From the NCBI RefSeq assembly GCF_963966145.1, contig NC_091049.1:9486001-9550000 (forward strand): a stretch of DNA of 64,000 bases, in the 5' to 3' direction. The stretch is from Tenebrio molitor (taxonomy: Eukaryota; Arthropoda; Insecta; Coleoptera; Tenebrionidae). Positions 11,537 through 22,250 of this stretch are shown one piece after another (position 1 is the first letter of the stretch; each line of letters starts with the position of its first letter). Below the pieces are notes generated by a model that saw only the letters and a program-made list of their open reading frames with translations, was not told where the DNA came from and did no database searches. The position numbers and the translations under genes are program-made.

Positions 11537-13826
11537 ATGTTGCGAAATGTCGAAAAACCTTTTTGAAATGCAATATTTTTATTTTTCATCTGAAAGTACA
11601 ACATCCTTTGCAGCAAAATTATTTATGTGGTTATCAATATTGTTTACGTAAATTTTCCAATGTATTCAGTTTGAAGAAACATATGAACAGCAGTAATCAT
11701 TTGGTTGTAGCCTCAAACCATATTAAGACAAGGAACGTTTGCGTGGACAGTGACTTAAGTAATCGAAGTAATGTATCCCAAAATGACAAAGATGATAATG
11801 CTGCCATTTCTGATTTTGATGAAATAAACACTAAAGATATACCAGTTCAACTTACAGACACAGATCTGACTCGATGTCTCTTAAAATTTATTGGAACCTT
11901 ATATTTATATTTAACTTCAGTGTATTTGAAAACTTTAAAACAGAATATAAACGTTTTAAATACATGGAATCTGAAAAATACCTAATACAGCCAAAGTCTG
12001 TTGTTATTGGTGAAATGCCGGACAGTCGTAGAAATCCGGAAAATACAATTATCATGAGCTCAAGAAAATGTGAGGCGCAAGTAATTCCTATGCGAAAATG
12101 CTTAAAAAAATTTTTGGAACTTCCTGGCGTTTTTACCGTCATTCAATCATTTATTGTCAGTGAATCAAATAAGGATCAGGAATTGTCTAGCATTTTTTGT
12201 GGGAGCTTGTGGAAAAATCTACAACACACTTTTGGTGAAAAAATTGTTTTGCCGATTTTACTGTACTATGACGATTTTGAATCGAATAATCCTTTAGGTT
12301 CTAAAGCTGGTATACATAAAATAGGTGCCTTATACTATACAATTGCTGGCATTCCACCTTCTTTTTCTTCAACGTTAAATAATATTTTTCTTTGTCAATT
12401 AATGTACAGCTCTGATAGGTCAATGTTTGGAAATAGAAAGGCATTTAATTCATTACTTGAGGAATTACAGTTTCTAGAATCGAATGGTGTTACTTTACAA
12501 CTTCCAGAAGGTAATTTGCGAGTTTACTTTTGTTTATTTGCTGTATTAGGAGATAATCTGGGACTTAACTCTTTGCTCGGATTTACTGAATCTTTTAGCA
12601 GCCATTATTTTTGTCGTAAATGTCGAAGCAGCAAAGCTGAAACTCAGGTGGCCATTTTTGAAAATTATTCCACTTTGAGGAATCAACAAAATTATAAGCT
12701 TGACGTCGTTAACAAAGAATTTGGGGTTCAAGGTTCCTGTATTTTTAACAGTTTAAAAAACTATCACAATGTTGAAAATATCACATTTGACTTAATGCAT
12801 GACATTTATGAGGGTATTTGTAGATATGATATGGCGAAAATTATAAAACAACTGATATCAAAAAAATATATCTCACTAAATTGCTTAAATCACCGATTGA
12901 AATACTTCCAATATAACAGCAATGTTGACATAGGCAATCCTATACCAGCAATTTCTGACCATCATCTAACTAAGGGTTGTTTAATAATGTCGGCTTCAGA
13001 AATGGCTGCTCTTGTAACTTACTTTGGAATAATAATAGGTGACAAAATCCCAGAAGGAGACGAACATTGGAGGCTATATTTGTTGTTATATGATATAGTC
13101 GACATAATTACGAGTCCTGCAATTACAACTTCTAATTTGAGCCTTTTAAAATGTTTAATTGCCGAGCATAACAGTCTTTATCAAGAATTATTCCAAGAAG
13201 GCTTGAAACCCAAGTATCATTTTTTAGTTCACTATCCTTCAACTATGCTATGTGTTGGTCCTCTAAAACATCTATCGTCCATTCGTTATGAGGCTATGCA
13301 TAAATTGTCGAAAGTTAATGCCCACATTGTTAACTCTAGAATAAATTTACCATATACGTTATCACTAAAGTTACAATTGCGATTGGCATATAGACTTTTG
13401 AGTAATAAGGGAATCGAAAATTCGTTTGAAACTGGCAAATTCCTTGGTACTTTACAGAATTATAACTTAAACGATGCATTTCCTACAGACTGCATCAGTG
13501 ACTTGTATGTAGTTAGTTGGGCTAAAATTAATGGAATATTCTATAAAATCGGTTATGCTTTTCACGATAAAACAAATGACGTAAGTGAACCAATTTTTGG
13601 TGTAATTCGAAATGTTGTCACAGACTGGAGCGGTAGCGTTTACATTGTTTATGACAGTTGTGTCACTGTGGGTTTTAACAGTCACATGGCAGCATTTGAA
13701 ATCGAGATTTCAACTAAACAAAATAGAAAAAGAATTATAAAACTTAATCCACAACATTTAATTATTCCTCGATCCATTCATATAGGAATTGATGGAACAC
13801 ATATGATTGCAAAAATTATTCAGTAA
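11537..13826 (+). pseudogene. C2H2 zinc-finger/DDE transposase-like protein, frameshifted
   Basis: Two overlapping frames make one protein. The first (about 11540-11900) holds a degenerate finger (KCRKTFLKCN) and a clear C2H2 finger (CGYQYC, then KKHMNSSNH). The second (11874-13826, 650 codons) holds the rest. The frame change falls near 11890-11910, and the first ATG (11537) is also out of frame, so this copy looks broken unless unannotated splicing rescues it. The long frame has YYDDFE near residue 131, a GDNLGLNSLLGF block near 227, CRKC at 247-250, DLMHDIYEG at 306-314 and RYEAMH at 471-476. The order (acidic motif, GD..LGF..CR.C, D.MHD..EG, distal E) resembles CACTA/Tnp2 or Plavaka-type transposases. 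That assignment is by pattern only. Confidence 0.65.
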
Positions 13827-13961
13827 AGGTTTTTCGGCAATTTTATAAGCTTTTCCGTTCGTAATTTAGTTAAGTAGTCTAGTTAGAATAGTTAGTTAAG
13901 TAGTTTAGTTAGAACTGCAATGTTACCATGTATACATAAACCAGTACGTAAGTATTTCTTA

Positions 13962-13967
13962 AATAAA
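13962..13967 (+). terminator. Polyadenylation signal AATAAA
   Basis: AATAAA lies about 136 bases after the transposase-like stop codon. It is preceded by a short degenerate tandem repeat (TTAGTTAAGTAG, 13866-13912). Confidence 0.4.
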
Positions 13968-14190
13968 AAAATATTTGCAAAATATATTTTTTTAATTTCC
14001 AAATATGTACCTACATACCACCTATAGATAAAATATGTAAATTTCAAGAATAAACAATAAATTTGCCATTAATAAATCCTTCACAACTAACAGCCGATAA
14101 TTAATTTTTCAGAAGACTATTTTGATACTCTGAAATAAACAACTATAGAACGTTCTATCCACACATTTTGCTGCAACTGTAAAGCTGGAG

Positions 14191-14550
14191 TACTATCGCG
14201 GCCAAAATACTTTGGTCGTCACTTTTTGACACTTCAAATGTAAATCAAGTATTAATGTCAATATACATGACAATTTCAAATTATTCTTGTCAAAAATATG
14301 GCACCTTCAGTTTTTGATAAATATAGAATCGACTTACTTGCTTCTGAAGGTTGTCTAAACCGTGACCATGTTGATCTTTTGCTTTTGAACCCTGCCTCCG
14401 CAGCTGGGATTTACCCCACCCGTATGACACTGATAGATTAAAATAATTTTGACAGTAGTAAAAAATAAGGTTAAACATCCTAAAGTTTGCTTTACAATTG
14501 AATGTCATTTATGTCACATTGACGACCAAAGTATTTTGGCCGCGATAGTA
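14191..14550. mobile_element. 360-bp MITE, TIR TACTATCGCGGCC
   Basis: The left end TACTATCGCGGCCAAAATAC and the right end GTATTTTGGCCGCGATAGTA are perfect inverted repeats. They extend to about 31 bases, and both ends carry TA. The interior has no recognisable ORF. Confidence 0.9.
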
Positions 14551-15258
14551 CATGCTAATAAACTTGCAGTTTCTAGAAATAAATTGTAACTTCTTATAAA
14601 TAAAGAAGGTAAGAAAATTAAAATATACATTTGTTGTGCGCAGTAAAGCCAACTGGAGGCTAATAAAACTATCGAAATTTGTTCGCAATGTTTTAATTCT
14701 CACAAACAAATTTAAGTGACTCCAAATAAGCAAAACTCCAAATTTGTAATTAAGCGTTTGTGGTCAATAGCAAATGTAATGCAATTAAATGGTTTAGTTC
14801 CTATAAATAAAAGTTTAATTCGCCGCCGGTAAAGAAATCATTTATTGGTGAATAATTAATTTTATTTATTTGAAATAAACTGTTCTCTGTGTGTAGACTA
14901 TATCATGAATAAAAAAATTAATAAATAAAAAAATAAGTAACAGGTTCCCGAAACCGACTGGGCGCATTCAGTAGCAGAGCAATTTGATGTGACGTTAATG
15001 TGATGGCTAGCGCAAAAAATTTTGTTAAGTTAAGGCGGGAAGCGAAAATAGGAAGGTTGGTATATTCGGATATACGAGTACAAAGGTTCGTATATTCTAA
15101 ATCGTCCTGGTTACTAAAATAATCGCTGCAATATATGGTAACTAAAGAAAATCAAAGATTCTTATTGATTTATAAGGTAATGAATGATATAGTCCTTGTA
15201 AGATGTTACTACTCGTAAAAAAAAATCTTAGAACATCTAAACTGTGTAGTTTAATACA
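14551..15258. other. Intergenic, no gene seen
   Basis: AT-rich, with no ORF or terminal repeat that I can support. Confidence 0.45.
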
Positions 15259-15732
15259 TACAACGTGTAACAGAAATAAGTACATTAATTTTAACTGGTA
15301 ATAGAACTCGTCAAAAGGAACAACTTTTCTATCTACCATTTTGTCGAAAAACGATGTTTAATTCCAAAAAAAAATTGGAGCGATTTTTCACTAAAATAGC
15401 CCTAGGCCACTAAATACTGCAATGGCTAATTGAGATCAGCGCTAATATGAAAAAAACGTCCATTTTCATCCAGAAAACGTGTTTTAACGCAGAAATCGAA
15501 ATTCAAAGAAATCTGCCCGTATAGCAAAAAATCCACTTCGTAAGAATCTGGTTGTTTCACGTTTTTAGGTAGCTTAGTTTTGGAGATATGAACGGTTTTA
15601 GGAAAATCTTTCCTATTTTTTTAAGCCACTACGCAACGTTTTTCGCCAAAATGTCAGAGAGAAAAGTTGTTCCTTTTGATGAGTTCTATTACCAGTTAAA
15701 ATTAATGTACTTATTTCAGAAACACCCTGTAT
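15259..15732. mobile_element. MITE, about 474 bp, TACAGGGTGTTTCTG-type end
   Basis: The right end, read on the minus strand, is TACAGGGTGTTTCTGAAATA. The left end is a degenerate form (TACAACGTGTAACAGAAATA). The two ends match for about 90 bases, including TTTTAACTGGTAATAGAACT. Short ORFs here are only the inverted repeat read through. Confidence 0.8.
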
Positions 15733-16753
15733 ACCGGGTGGGGCATCGTATACGCGCACGCGAGAAATCGGGACTTCTAATTAAATAAAATTGTCGAAAT
15801 TTTTCACACTTACCTGGCTATTAGTAAGGTACATGTCATAATTTTTTGATAATTTTTCATTTACAAACAAAGCAAAAAAAAAAATAAAATGTAAATTTCA
15901 ACCAAAAAGTCAAATTCTGATTTTTATACTGACCTACCCAGATTCACTTCCTATAATGATTTACGAAATCAGCGAAAAAAACATCAATTAGATTTTGAAT
16001 TAAACGCAGTTTTACATTTAAACTTTCAAAATCATTTTTATTTATGACCTTGTACTTGTGCTGTCGTAAATTTAGGTGACAATGGAAACTGTCATTTTTA
16101 TAGCAAAGCTGTAAGTAAGACGGTCAAAATGGGCTGCTACTAGTGAATGGCCCTTTTGTTGGCAAATTATAGCATTTGGGCCATAAATCACCCGTCTGGT
16201 TTGCGTTTAAATAAAAATGCGAATTATTTAGCTAACCAAGTCAAAATTTGTAATTGTGCCACCAGGGTTTGATGCGCTAGCAGATACAGATTCATTTAGT
16301 GCAAAAACTTTATAGGTAAATTAACAGTTAATTTCAGAAAACTAATAAAACTGTTACGCCCTTATTTATTAACAAAAAAATTTTTTTAAATTCTCAAATA
16401 TACCTTATCAATAATTAGTTAGGTATATAAAATTTCGACAACCGACAACAACCGGTATTAAAAAATCATAGCCTATAACTCAAATAAACGTAGTCATGTT
16501 TAATTTTTTTTTTTGTTAATTAAAAGCTTCCTAACCGAATTGGAAGAAACTTTAAAATAATCGGGAAATATCAATGTCTAACAAATTTAATATTTGTACT
16601 GCTGACATTATTTGTTCATTTGTTATAGAAAAAAATATTTGTCATTCAACATGTAGAGTGTACATATTTTCCATAAGATTACATGTAACAGTTTTAAGTA
16701 TTGCATTTATTACTTAATAAGCTTCCTAATGACCTTTGTGTAATGAAACAATC
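15733..16753. other. Intergenic, no gene seen
   Basis: It begins with TACCGGGTGGGGCATCG, which looks like the end of another MITE, but I found no partner. The rest is AT-rich and non-coding. Confidence 0.4.
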
Positions 16754-17227
16754 TACACTGACCGGCACAAAAAACGACTCACTTTGAATTTTATTAACGT
16801 AATTAAATAATTCTTACTCTTAGAAACATTTTTTGATATCATGTAGTATTGATAAGTGTTATTTAAGTTATTCTTTGCCAAAGAATATCCGACAAACAAA
16901 ACATTAAACACAGCAAATAAAATTTTAATGAAAAAAAGTAATTTTTCAGAAAAAAAATTATGTTATAAAAAATTACCAAAATTTGAACAGCATTTTGAAT
17001 TATGTAGTATCTCGTATTGTTACATTAAATCGTTTAACACGTAAATCAACCGACAAAAACACAATTTATTTAAACAAAACAATTCGGTTGCCATGGTGAC
17101 CATGGCACTCCCGATGATTGAAAATATCCCAATTTAAGTATAATAAAGAAAAATAAGCACAAATATAATTTCAAGATCATTTATTAAAGAAATCATAATG
17201 AGTCGTTTTTTTGTGCCGGTGAGTGTA
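16754..17227. mobile_element. 474-bp MITE, TIR with CCGGCACAAAAAACGACTC
   Basis: The left end TACACTGACCGGCACAAAAA is matched on the minus strand by TACACTCACCGGCACAAAAA, with TA at both borders. The terminal pattern (CACYGRCCGGCA) suggests the Tc1/mariner group. The 62-codon plus-strand frame inside has no recognisable motif. Confidence 0.85.
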
Positions 17228-17405
17228 TTAAAAAAAAAATAGATTTATTTCATTATTGTTGTGTAACGCCTCAACCTCCGTAACTTAGTTGCAAACAACA
17301 AAAACTTTACTGTGGATCAAAAATGAGTTTATCAAAATTCGAGGAAGGAGAAGAAAATTACAGCGATTATTTCATTCATCATAGTTTTCGACCAATCGTA
17401 ATCTT

Positions 17406-17536
17406 GAAATGATCTGTTTTAACACTCAAGCTCTCAAAAGGTAATAACTCGTGTCACTTTGACATAATAATGAATACTGTCAAAGTGACACTCGTTGTTA
17501 CCTAGGAGATCTTTCGCGTTAAAAATCGATCATTTC
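17406..17536. repeat. Hairpin, no CGAG core
   Basis: GAAATGATC pairs with GATCATTTC at the ends. Closer in, GTGTCACTTTGACA pairs with TGTCAAAGTGACAC around a short loop. It is a foldback without the shared core. Confidence 0.75.
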
Positions 17537-17714
17537 AGAGCTCTCGTGGAATTACAACCGATAATTCGAGGAAGTAGGAGATGATTACAGCGACTATTCC
17601 ATTCACCTGTCATTTGTTAAAAATAGACCAATAAAAACACAATTTTACACATTTGTTACCATGGTTTCAAAAAATTGCACTCAAGATTCCCACTCGTGGA
17701 AATAGTATCGGTAA

Positions 17715-18089
17715 TAGAGATATTTTCATATTTGGTGGCGGAAACAAAAGACTGAGAAATGTCACAAATTTGTATTGTCAGTGTCAAATTTCTCAAAGAC
17801 GTTCGTGATTTCGACAGAAATGCAGCAAATTGGCAATAAGAAAGTTATTCATCGTCGAACTAGAGAAATAATTTGTAATACGTTTGATTATATGAGAATA
17901 ACTTTTCCTTTTGAAGCACTGACAAAAATTGGTTTCCTTAGAATTTGTTTTTTCAATCTATTTAGCGAAAATTTAAATTTACCTAGACATTCCTTTTTAC
18001 GGCGTTTATGAGAAATTTGACACTGACAATACATTTTTGTGACATTTCTCAATCTTTTGTTTCCGCCACCAAATATGAAAATACCTCTA
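17715..18089. mobile_element. 375-bp MITE retaining a transposase N-terminus
   Basis: The TIRs are about 85 bases long: TAGAGATATTTTCATATTTG on the left and its near-reverse complement ending CTCTA on the right. TA is present at both ends. Between them lies a plus-strand start, ATG at 17820, encoding MQQIGNKKVIHRRTREIICN. It resembles the first residues of some insect Tc1-like transposases (KKVLHxQxREII.NV). It looks like a deletion derivative joining the 5' coding end directly to the right TIR. Confidence 0.75.
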
Positions 18090-18092
18090 CCA

Positions 18093-18320
18093 CTAGTGAT
18101 CCCAGCGATAATTTTTAACAAATGAATGCAGCCTTGGGAATTGCTTCCAAATGGACTCACGTGTCTTTTTTGAGTTGTTGGAAACATTTTCTTCGATTTC
18201 TGCGTTAATTTCTTCTTCCGATTTGCTGCCAAATTGCCAAAGTTGGTTCATGGAATAGTCCTCCGAATACAACTCGTAGTCCAAATTATGTAGACTATTT
18301 TTCAAACTCCTTTCACTCAT
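18093..18320 (-). pseudogene. Short ORF starting inside a hairpin arm
   Basis: A 75-codon minus-strand frame starts at ATG 18320. Its first 16 or so codons lie in the left arm of the hairpin at 18271-18435. Downstream it reads EEEINAEIEENVSNNSKKTR followed by ESIWKQF. The pattern of an acidic stretch, then NxxKxTxxxIWxxF, is reminiscent of the N-terminal part of Crypton-like tyrosine recombinase relatives. Only this fragment is present, cut off next to the MITE ending at 18089. The family call is weak. The position of the start in the hairpin is directly visible. Confidence 0.35.
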
Positions 18321-18435
18321 TCAATTGTGCTTGGGAATCTCACTCGTGCTGACGCACTCGTGGATTCATTCCCAAGCACAATTGATAATTCGTGACCAGT
18401 TTGAAAAATAATCGACATAATTTGGACTACTCGTG
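18271..18435. repeat. Hairpin with CGAG core on the minus strand (18343-18360)
   Basis: ACTCGTAGTCCAAATTATG pairs with CATAATTTGGACTACTCGT, TTTTTCAAACT with AGTTTGAAAAA, and TCAATTGTGCTTGGGAAT with ATTCCCAAGCACAATTGA. On the minus strand the apex reads CGAG-TGCGTCAGCA-CGAG. Pieces of a second copy lie at 18575-18610 and 19035-19100, split by the hairpin at 18880-19032. Confidence 0.85.
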
Positions 18436-18879
18436 GCACTATAAATGACAATTCCACTCAGAAAATTTCAACCAATCAGTTTGTAGTATTTTGAATCATT
18501 GGACCAATTAGGAACGAATTACACCGATAATTTAGCATGGTCCTAAAATTATCGAAAAATTATTATCATTTATAATTCCACGAGTAGTCCAAATTATGTC
18601 GAAAATAGCACGACACTTAAAAATAGCCAATAGAAAAACAGAATTCGGTGTCGTTTCTATAACAACATTGAGATTTCCTGAAAATTTTTTGCACCTAGCT
18701 AACCCAACATGAAATTAATAAGTGGAAATTTTTTCAGCCAATAAAAATCATTTATTTTATTGTTGTCTTGGTTATGGCTCGTGAACTAATTTTTCTATTG
18801 GTCTTTAATGAGTGTCGTACAATTTAAAAATTTATAATTTAAGAAGCATAATGTCCGTGTCGTTGCGATTTTCTTACCG

Positions 18880-19032
18880 AATATGCCCTCGTGCATTGAT
18901 TAATATCCGGAAATTTTATTCTCATGCATTTCCAAAACGTAATTAGCACTCGTGTTCCACTCGGGCTAATTAATACGTTTTAGAAATGCATTCGAAAAAA
19001 TTTCCGGAAATAATCAATGCACTAGGGATATT
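18880..19032. repeat. Hairpin with CGAG core on the minus strand (18949-18963)
   Basis: The arms of about 65 bases pair AATATGCCCTCGTGCATTG with CAATGCACTAGGGATATT and TCCGGAAATTTT with AAAATTTCCGGA. On the minus strand the apex is CGAG-TGGAACA-CGAG. It is nested in another hairpin copy. Confidence 0.85.
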
Positions 19033-19630
19033 ATAAGTGATTATTTTTCAAACTGGTCACGAATTATCAATTGTGCTTGGGAATGAATCCACGAGTGGCC
19101 GCAGGGAAGTTATTTCGAAGGATGTCACTTCATTTTTGACTTTAATGGTTCCAGACTCGACCAAATTAATTATAAATCGAGGTTAAGATTGATGTTCTTG
19201 TCAAAGTGACTTAATTTTGCATTAAATGACAACCAAAAAAGTCTACTGTGATTGTTTTTGACCTATTTTTTCATAAAATTCAGTGGCTTCCAAACTTTTT
19301 TTGAAAAACTTTGAGTTCCTTTTTCTCCGAAAAATATCAACATTTGTATAAGACATTAGTGGGTCAATCGTTACTTTTTGTGGGGTTCTATCACAGGTTC
19401 AAATATCTACATAACCTTCACCCTGTGTACAGAGTGTTTTCGAAGTTGAGGCGTTCCTTGTAACACCAGGTACAGTTACGGCCACGGACTTTCGTCAGTT
19501 ATTTTACTGTCAATTCAAAAAAACTTGTGGATAGTGACAGCCCAAGGTTTATTGCTCTCTCTCTCTCTCTGCGCTTTTTCATTGACTTTTGTTTTTGGAC
19601 ATTTGTAGAAGTAGAAGGTTTCATTTTTGG
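19033..19630. other. Repeat remnants and a CT microsatellite
   Basis: It holds the right half of a hairpin copy (to about 19105), a solo TACAGAGTGTTTTCGAAGTT MITE end at 19434 and a (CT)n run near 19555-19570. No gene is present. Confidence 0.6.
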
Positions 19631-19926
19631 TAATTGTTCACTTTAACTACTTCTGAAATTTTCGCGTTTTTTCTGGCTAGACAGCCTCAGGGCGTCCTCC
19701 TAGATCGTGTCCCACCATTCAAACCTTGTGCAAATGCCTTTTTTTTCTGTCTTGTTGTGTTTCAAAGTCGCGTCAAGGTCGCGCCAAGTCTTAATATAAC
19801 TAAAGGGTAAGGAAAATTTTCATTTGCACAAGGTTTGACTTGTGGGAAACGATGTAGGAGGACGTCCTGAGGCTGTCTAGCCATAAAAAACGCGAAAATT
19901 CCAGAAGTAGTTAAAGTGAACAATTA
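19631..19926. repeat. Long foldback, about 110-bp arms
   Basis: AATTGTTCACTTTAACTACT pairs with AGTAGTTAAAGTGAACAATT. Pairing continues through the GGCTAGACAGCCTCAGG and GACGTCCTGAGGCTGTC blocks to GCACAAGGTTTGA. The loop is about 70 bases and lacks the CGAG core. Confidence 0.85.
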
Positions 19927-20183
19927 CCTCATTTTTTTTTATAGTTCCGCAAAATCAACCAGCAAAACTTCTGAATATAGCTTGACTTTCTGCTTTTCAC
20001 AAAAACGAGGAATTTTCTGTAGGCTTGTTGATAAAGTTTCCGAGACTTCTCAGGCAATAAATTCAATTCCCCACTCCTTGCCTCTTCTTAAATTTCATCC
20101 GGTAATTGTTCAGCATCACTATAGTCCATTTTTTAATTATAGTCCGATGGATCAATTAATAAGCAGAGCAACTGTTATATTGC

Positions 20184-20402
20184 TAAAGTTTGTCCAACGA
20201 GAGATTATTGGTTGACATAAAAACCATTAAATTCTACGTAGAGGAAGTAGTACCTAGTGCACGTGAAATTTGAAATATATCCTTCAAGCAGTAACATTTT
20301 TGCCCTGAAATTATGCCTTAATTAATGTATTCTAGTGCATTTTGTAGTGTTGGGTTAATTTAATACAATTTAAAATCACCCAATCTCTCGCTGGACAAAG
20401 TA
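20184..20402. mobile_element. Small MITE, about 219 bp
   Basis: TAAAGTTTGTCCAACGAGAG on the left is matched by CTCTCGCTGGACAAAGTA on the right, giving TIRs of about 25 bases with TA ends. No ORF of its own is evident. Confidence 0.65.
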
Positions 20403-21100
20403 TATCTCTTTTCAACATAATGTAAAACAAGCTATTGGATTTTTGTACGTATTTTATTAAGTCCGTCCCACTATGCACCTCGCTTTGACATGTGCGATTA
20501 GAGCAAGATGCGAATTGTACGTTTATTCCACTAGCGACGTCAAATTTTTAGGTTAGGTCGTAACTACATTTGTGATAATTTTGTTTAATTTTGCTTGAAA
20601 TTTCCGCCGTATGATGACAAGGAAAGGCTATGCAACTCTTTCTTGAACAGCACCCACTGGCAGAAGCGGACCATTATTATCTCGTTCCCGTGTAAAATAC
20701 ATTAACAAATTTTTATTAGCGTGTAAGGGCATTGATCTTACGTGGCATTGCCGAAACAAATCTAGGAAGAAAGAAAGATAGTTCAAACCTAGTTGTTTAG
20801 TGTCGTTTTCAACAACTTTTAATATATTTTACCTATTAGTTGATAAACAGTTTTCTTTATACCATACTGTTATTAGGATTTATCAGTACTCAATGCTTGA
20901 TTGATATGATACCTATAACAGACTAGGCCGTTATTCAAAATTATCAGACCGAGGCCGTTATTTTTGCTACCGTTGCTACGGTTACGGCATAGATGACAAC
21001 TAAATTTAATTTTTGAAGTAAAGAGAAATGTCAGTCTTACAAATAAATCATCGTTAAATGTTAAGTATTATTGGTATAAAGAAAACTATAAAACAACATA
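20403..21100. other. Intergenic, no gene seen
   Basis: AT-rich. It contains a half-hairpin piece (ACCGAGGCCGTTATTTTTG, 20970) related to the adjacent 21.1-kb hairpin, but no ORF. Confidence 0.45.
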
Positions 21101-21201
21101 CGGCCGATATGGATATAACAGACTCGGTTGATTATAAAACCTCGGCTCCGCCTCGATTTTACAATACCTCAACCATGTCTGTTATATAACCCATATCGGC
21201 C
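21101..21201. repeat. Hairpin with CGAG core on the minus strand (21141-21155)
   Basis: CGGCCGATATGGATATAACA pairs with TGTTATATAACCCATATCGG, and GACTCGGTTGA with TCAACCATGTC. On the minus strand the apex is CGAG-GCGGAGC-CGAG. Confidence 0.85.
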
Positions 21202-21543
21202 TAATACCGTTATATACTATATCAAATATTGGTAGCACCATGCAATGCTGTCAAATGTCGAAATCAGACGCAGGTCATGTCGACTTCTTGATTCGGACTA
21301 AGCTCATCGGACTATAATAAAAAAAATGGACTATATCACTCATTTTTTAACTTTATATCAAACTTTATACTAGTTTTTATTCGTTTAACACTAGAGACGC
21401 CAGAAATATTTGGTGTTTGGAAAAAATTTCGATTTTACCACTTATAATTTCAGCAACGGGAATACGAGGGCGTATTGATACGATTATGTTCTTAGCCTAC
21501 TATAGAAGCAACAAAAATTTTAAACGCAAAATATTTTATAATT

Positions 21544-22250
21544 GAACGTTGTCTCCTCTTAAATTAATATACTTAGTACAGCGAGCCTTTGATACCTTTA
21601 ACCCTTTAAAAAAAATATTTTCTCTTGCTCTGCAAACTATACCTCCACAGCTTCTATTACGTCTTCCTTGCAAAAAAATGTAGGTCCTTTTAGACTTTTT
21701 TCAATTGAGCGAACAGATGATAGTCCGAAGGGGCTAGATCTGGAGAACAGGGTGGGTGTTCCAGTAATTAGAACCCTAGATTCCGAATTGATTTCATGGC
21801 AATGTGTGTGCAGGTGCATTAATCTGCAAAAACAACACACCTTTTGGTAACATGCCTCGTCTTTTTTCCACGATTTTCTCTCGTAAGCTGGCTAGTAATG
21901 GTCCAGTTATTGTCTGGCCCTTTTCTTGATAATCTATCATAATTACTCCACGGAAATCCCAAAAAACTGAAGCAAGAACTTTTCTAGCTGATTTTTGCGC
22001 TCGAAATTTCTTTGGTCTTGGAGAACCACGATGCGTCCATTCCATCGACTGCTGTTTTGTTTCTGGGTTGTAAAAATGGACCCAACTTTCAACCCTGGTC
22101 ACAACGCGGCGCAAAAAGTCTGCATCTTCTTCAGAACGGGTACAGATTGAGCGCGATGCTTCCACTCGTGTTCTCTTTTGATCTTACCGAACTTAACGCC
22201 AGAACAGAAAGCGGTAATCACCACAAGATTAAGGGATGGGGTATCAGTAC
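21544..22250 (-). pseudogene. Mariner transposase, C-terminal part, broken
   Basis: Minus-strand frames read RTRVEASRSICTRSEEDADF and VHFYNPETKQQSMEW, then VFWDFRGVIMIDY, LQINAPAHT, EHPPCSPDLAPSDYHLF, EDVIEAVEV and finally a stop at about 21544. This is the mariner order W.HF..PE.K.QS.EW, VFWD..G, D-NA..H, SPDLAPSDYHLF. The first (VFWD) and third (APSDYHLF) catalytic aspartates are present. The second is Ile in LQINAPAHT, where Asp is expected. Stops and frame changes occur near 21700 and 21830. The N-terminal DNA-binding half is missing. The copy is inactive. Confidence 0.9.

Noticed and set aside
8000..14100. Terminal inverted repeats around the SAMD3/transposase pair
   Set aside because: I compared the flanks by eye and found none. 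The 14191-14550 TIRs belong to a separate MITE.
15588..15788. Short ORF MNGFRKIFPIFLSHY...
   Set aside because: It runs through the inverted repeat of a MITE, and the same residues appear from the other arm at 15142-15339.
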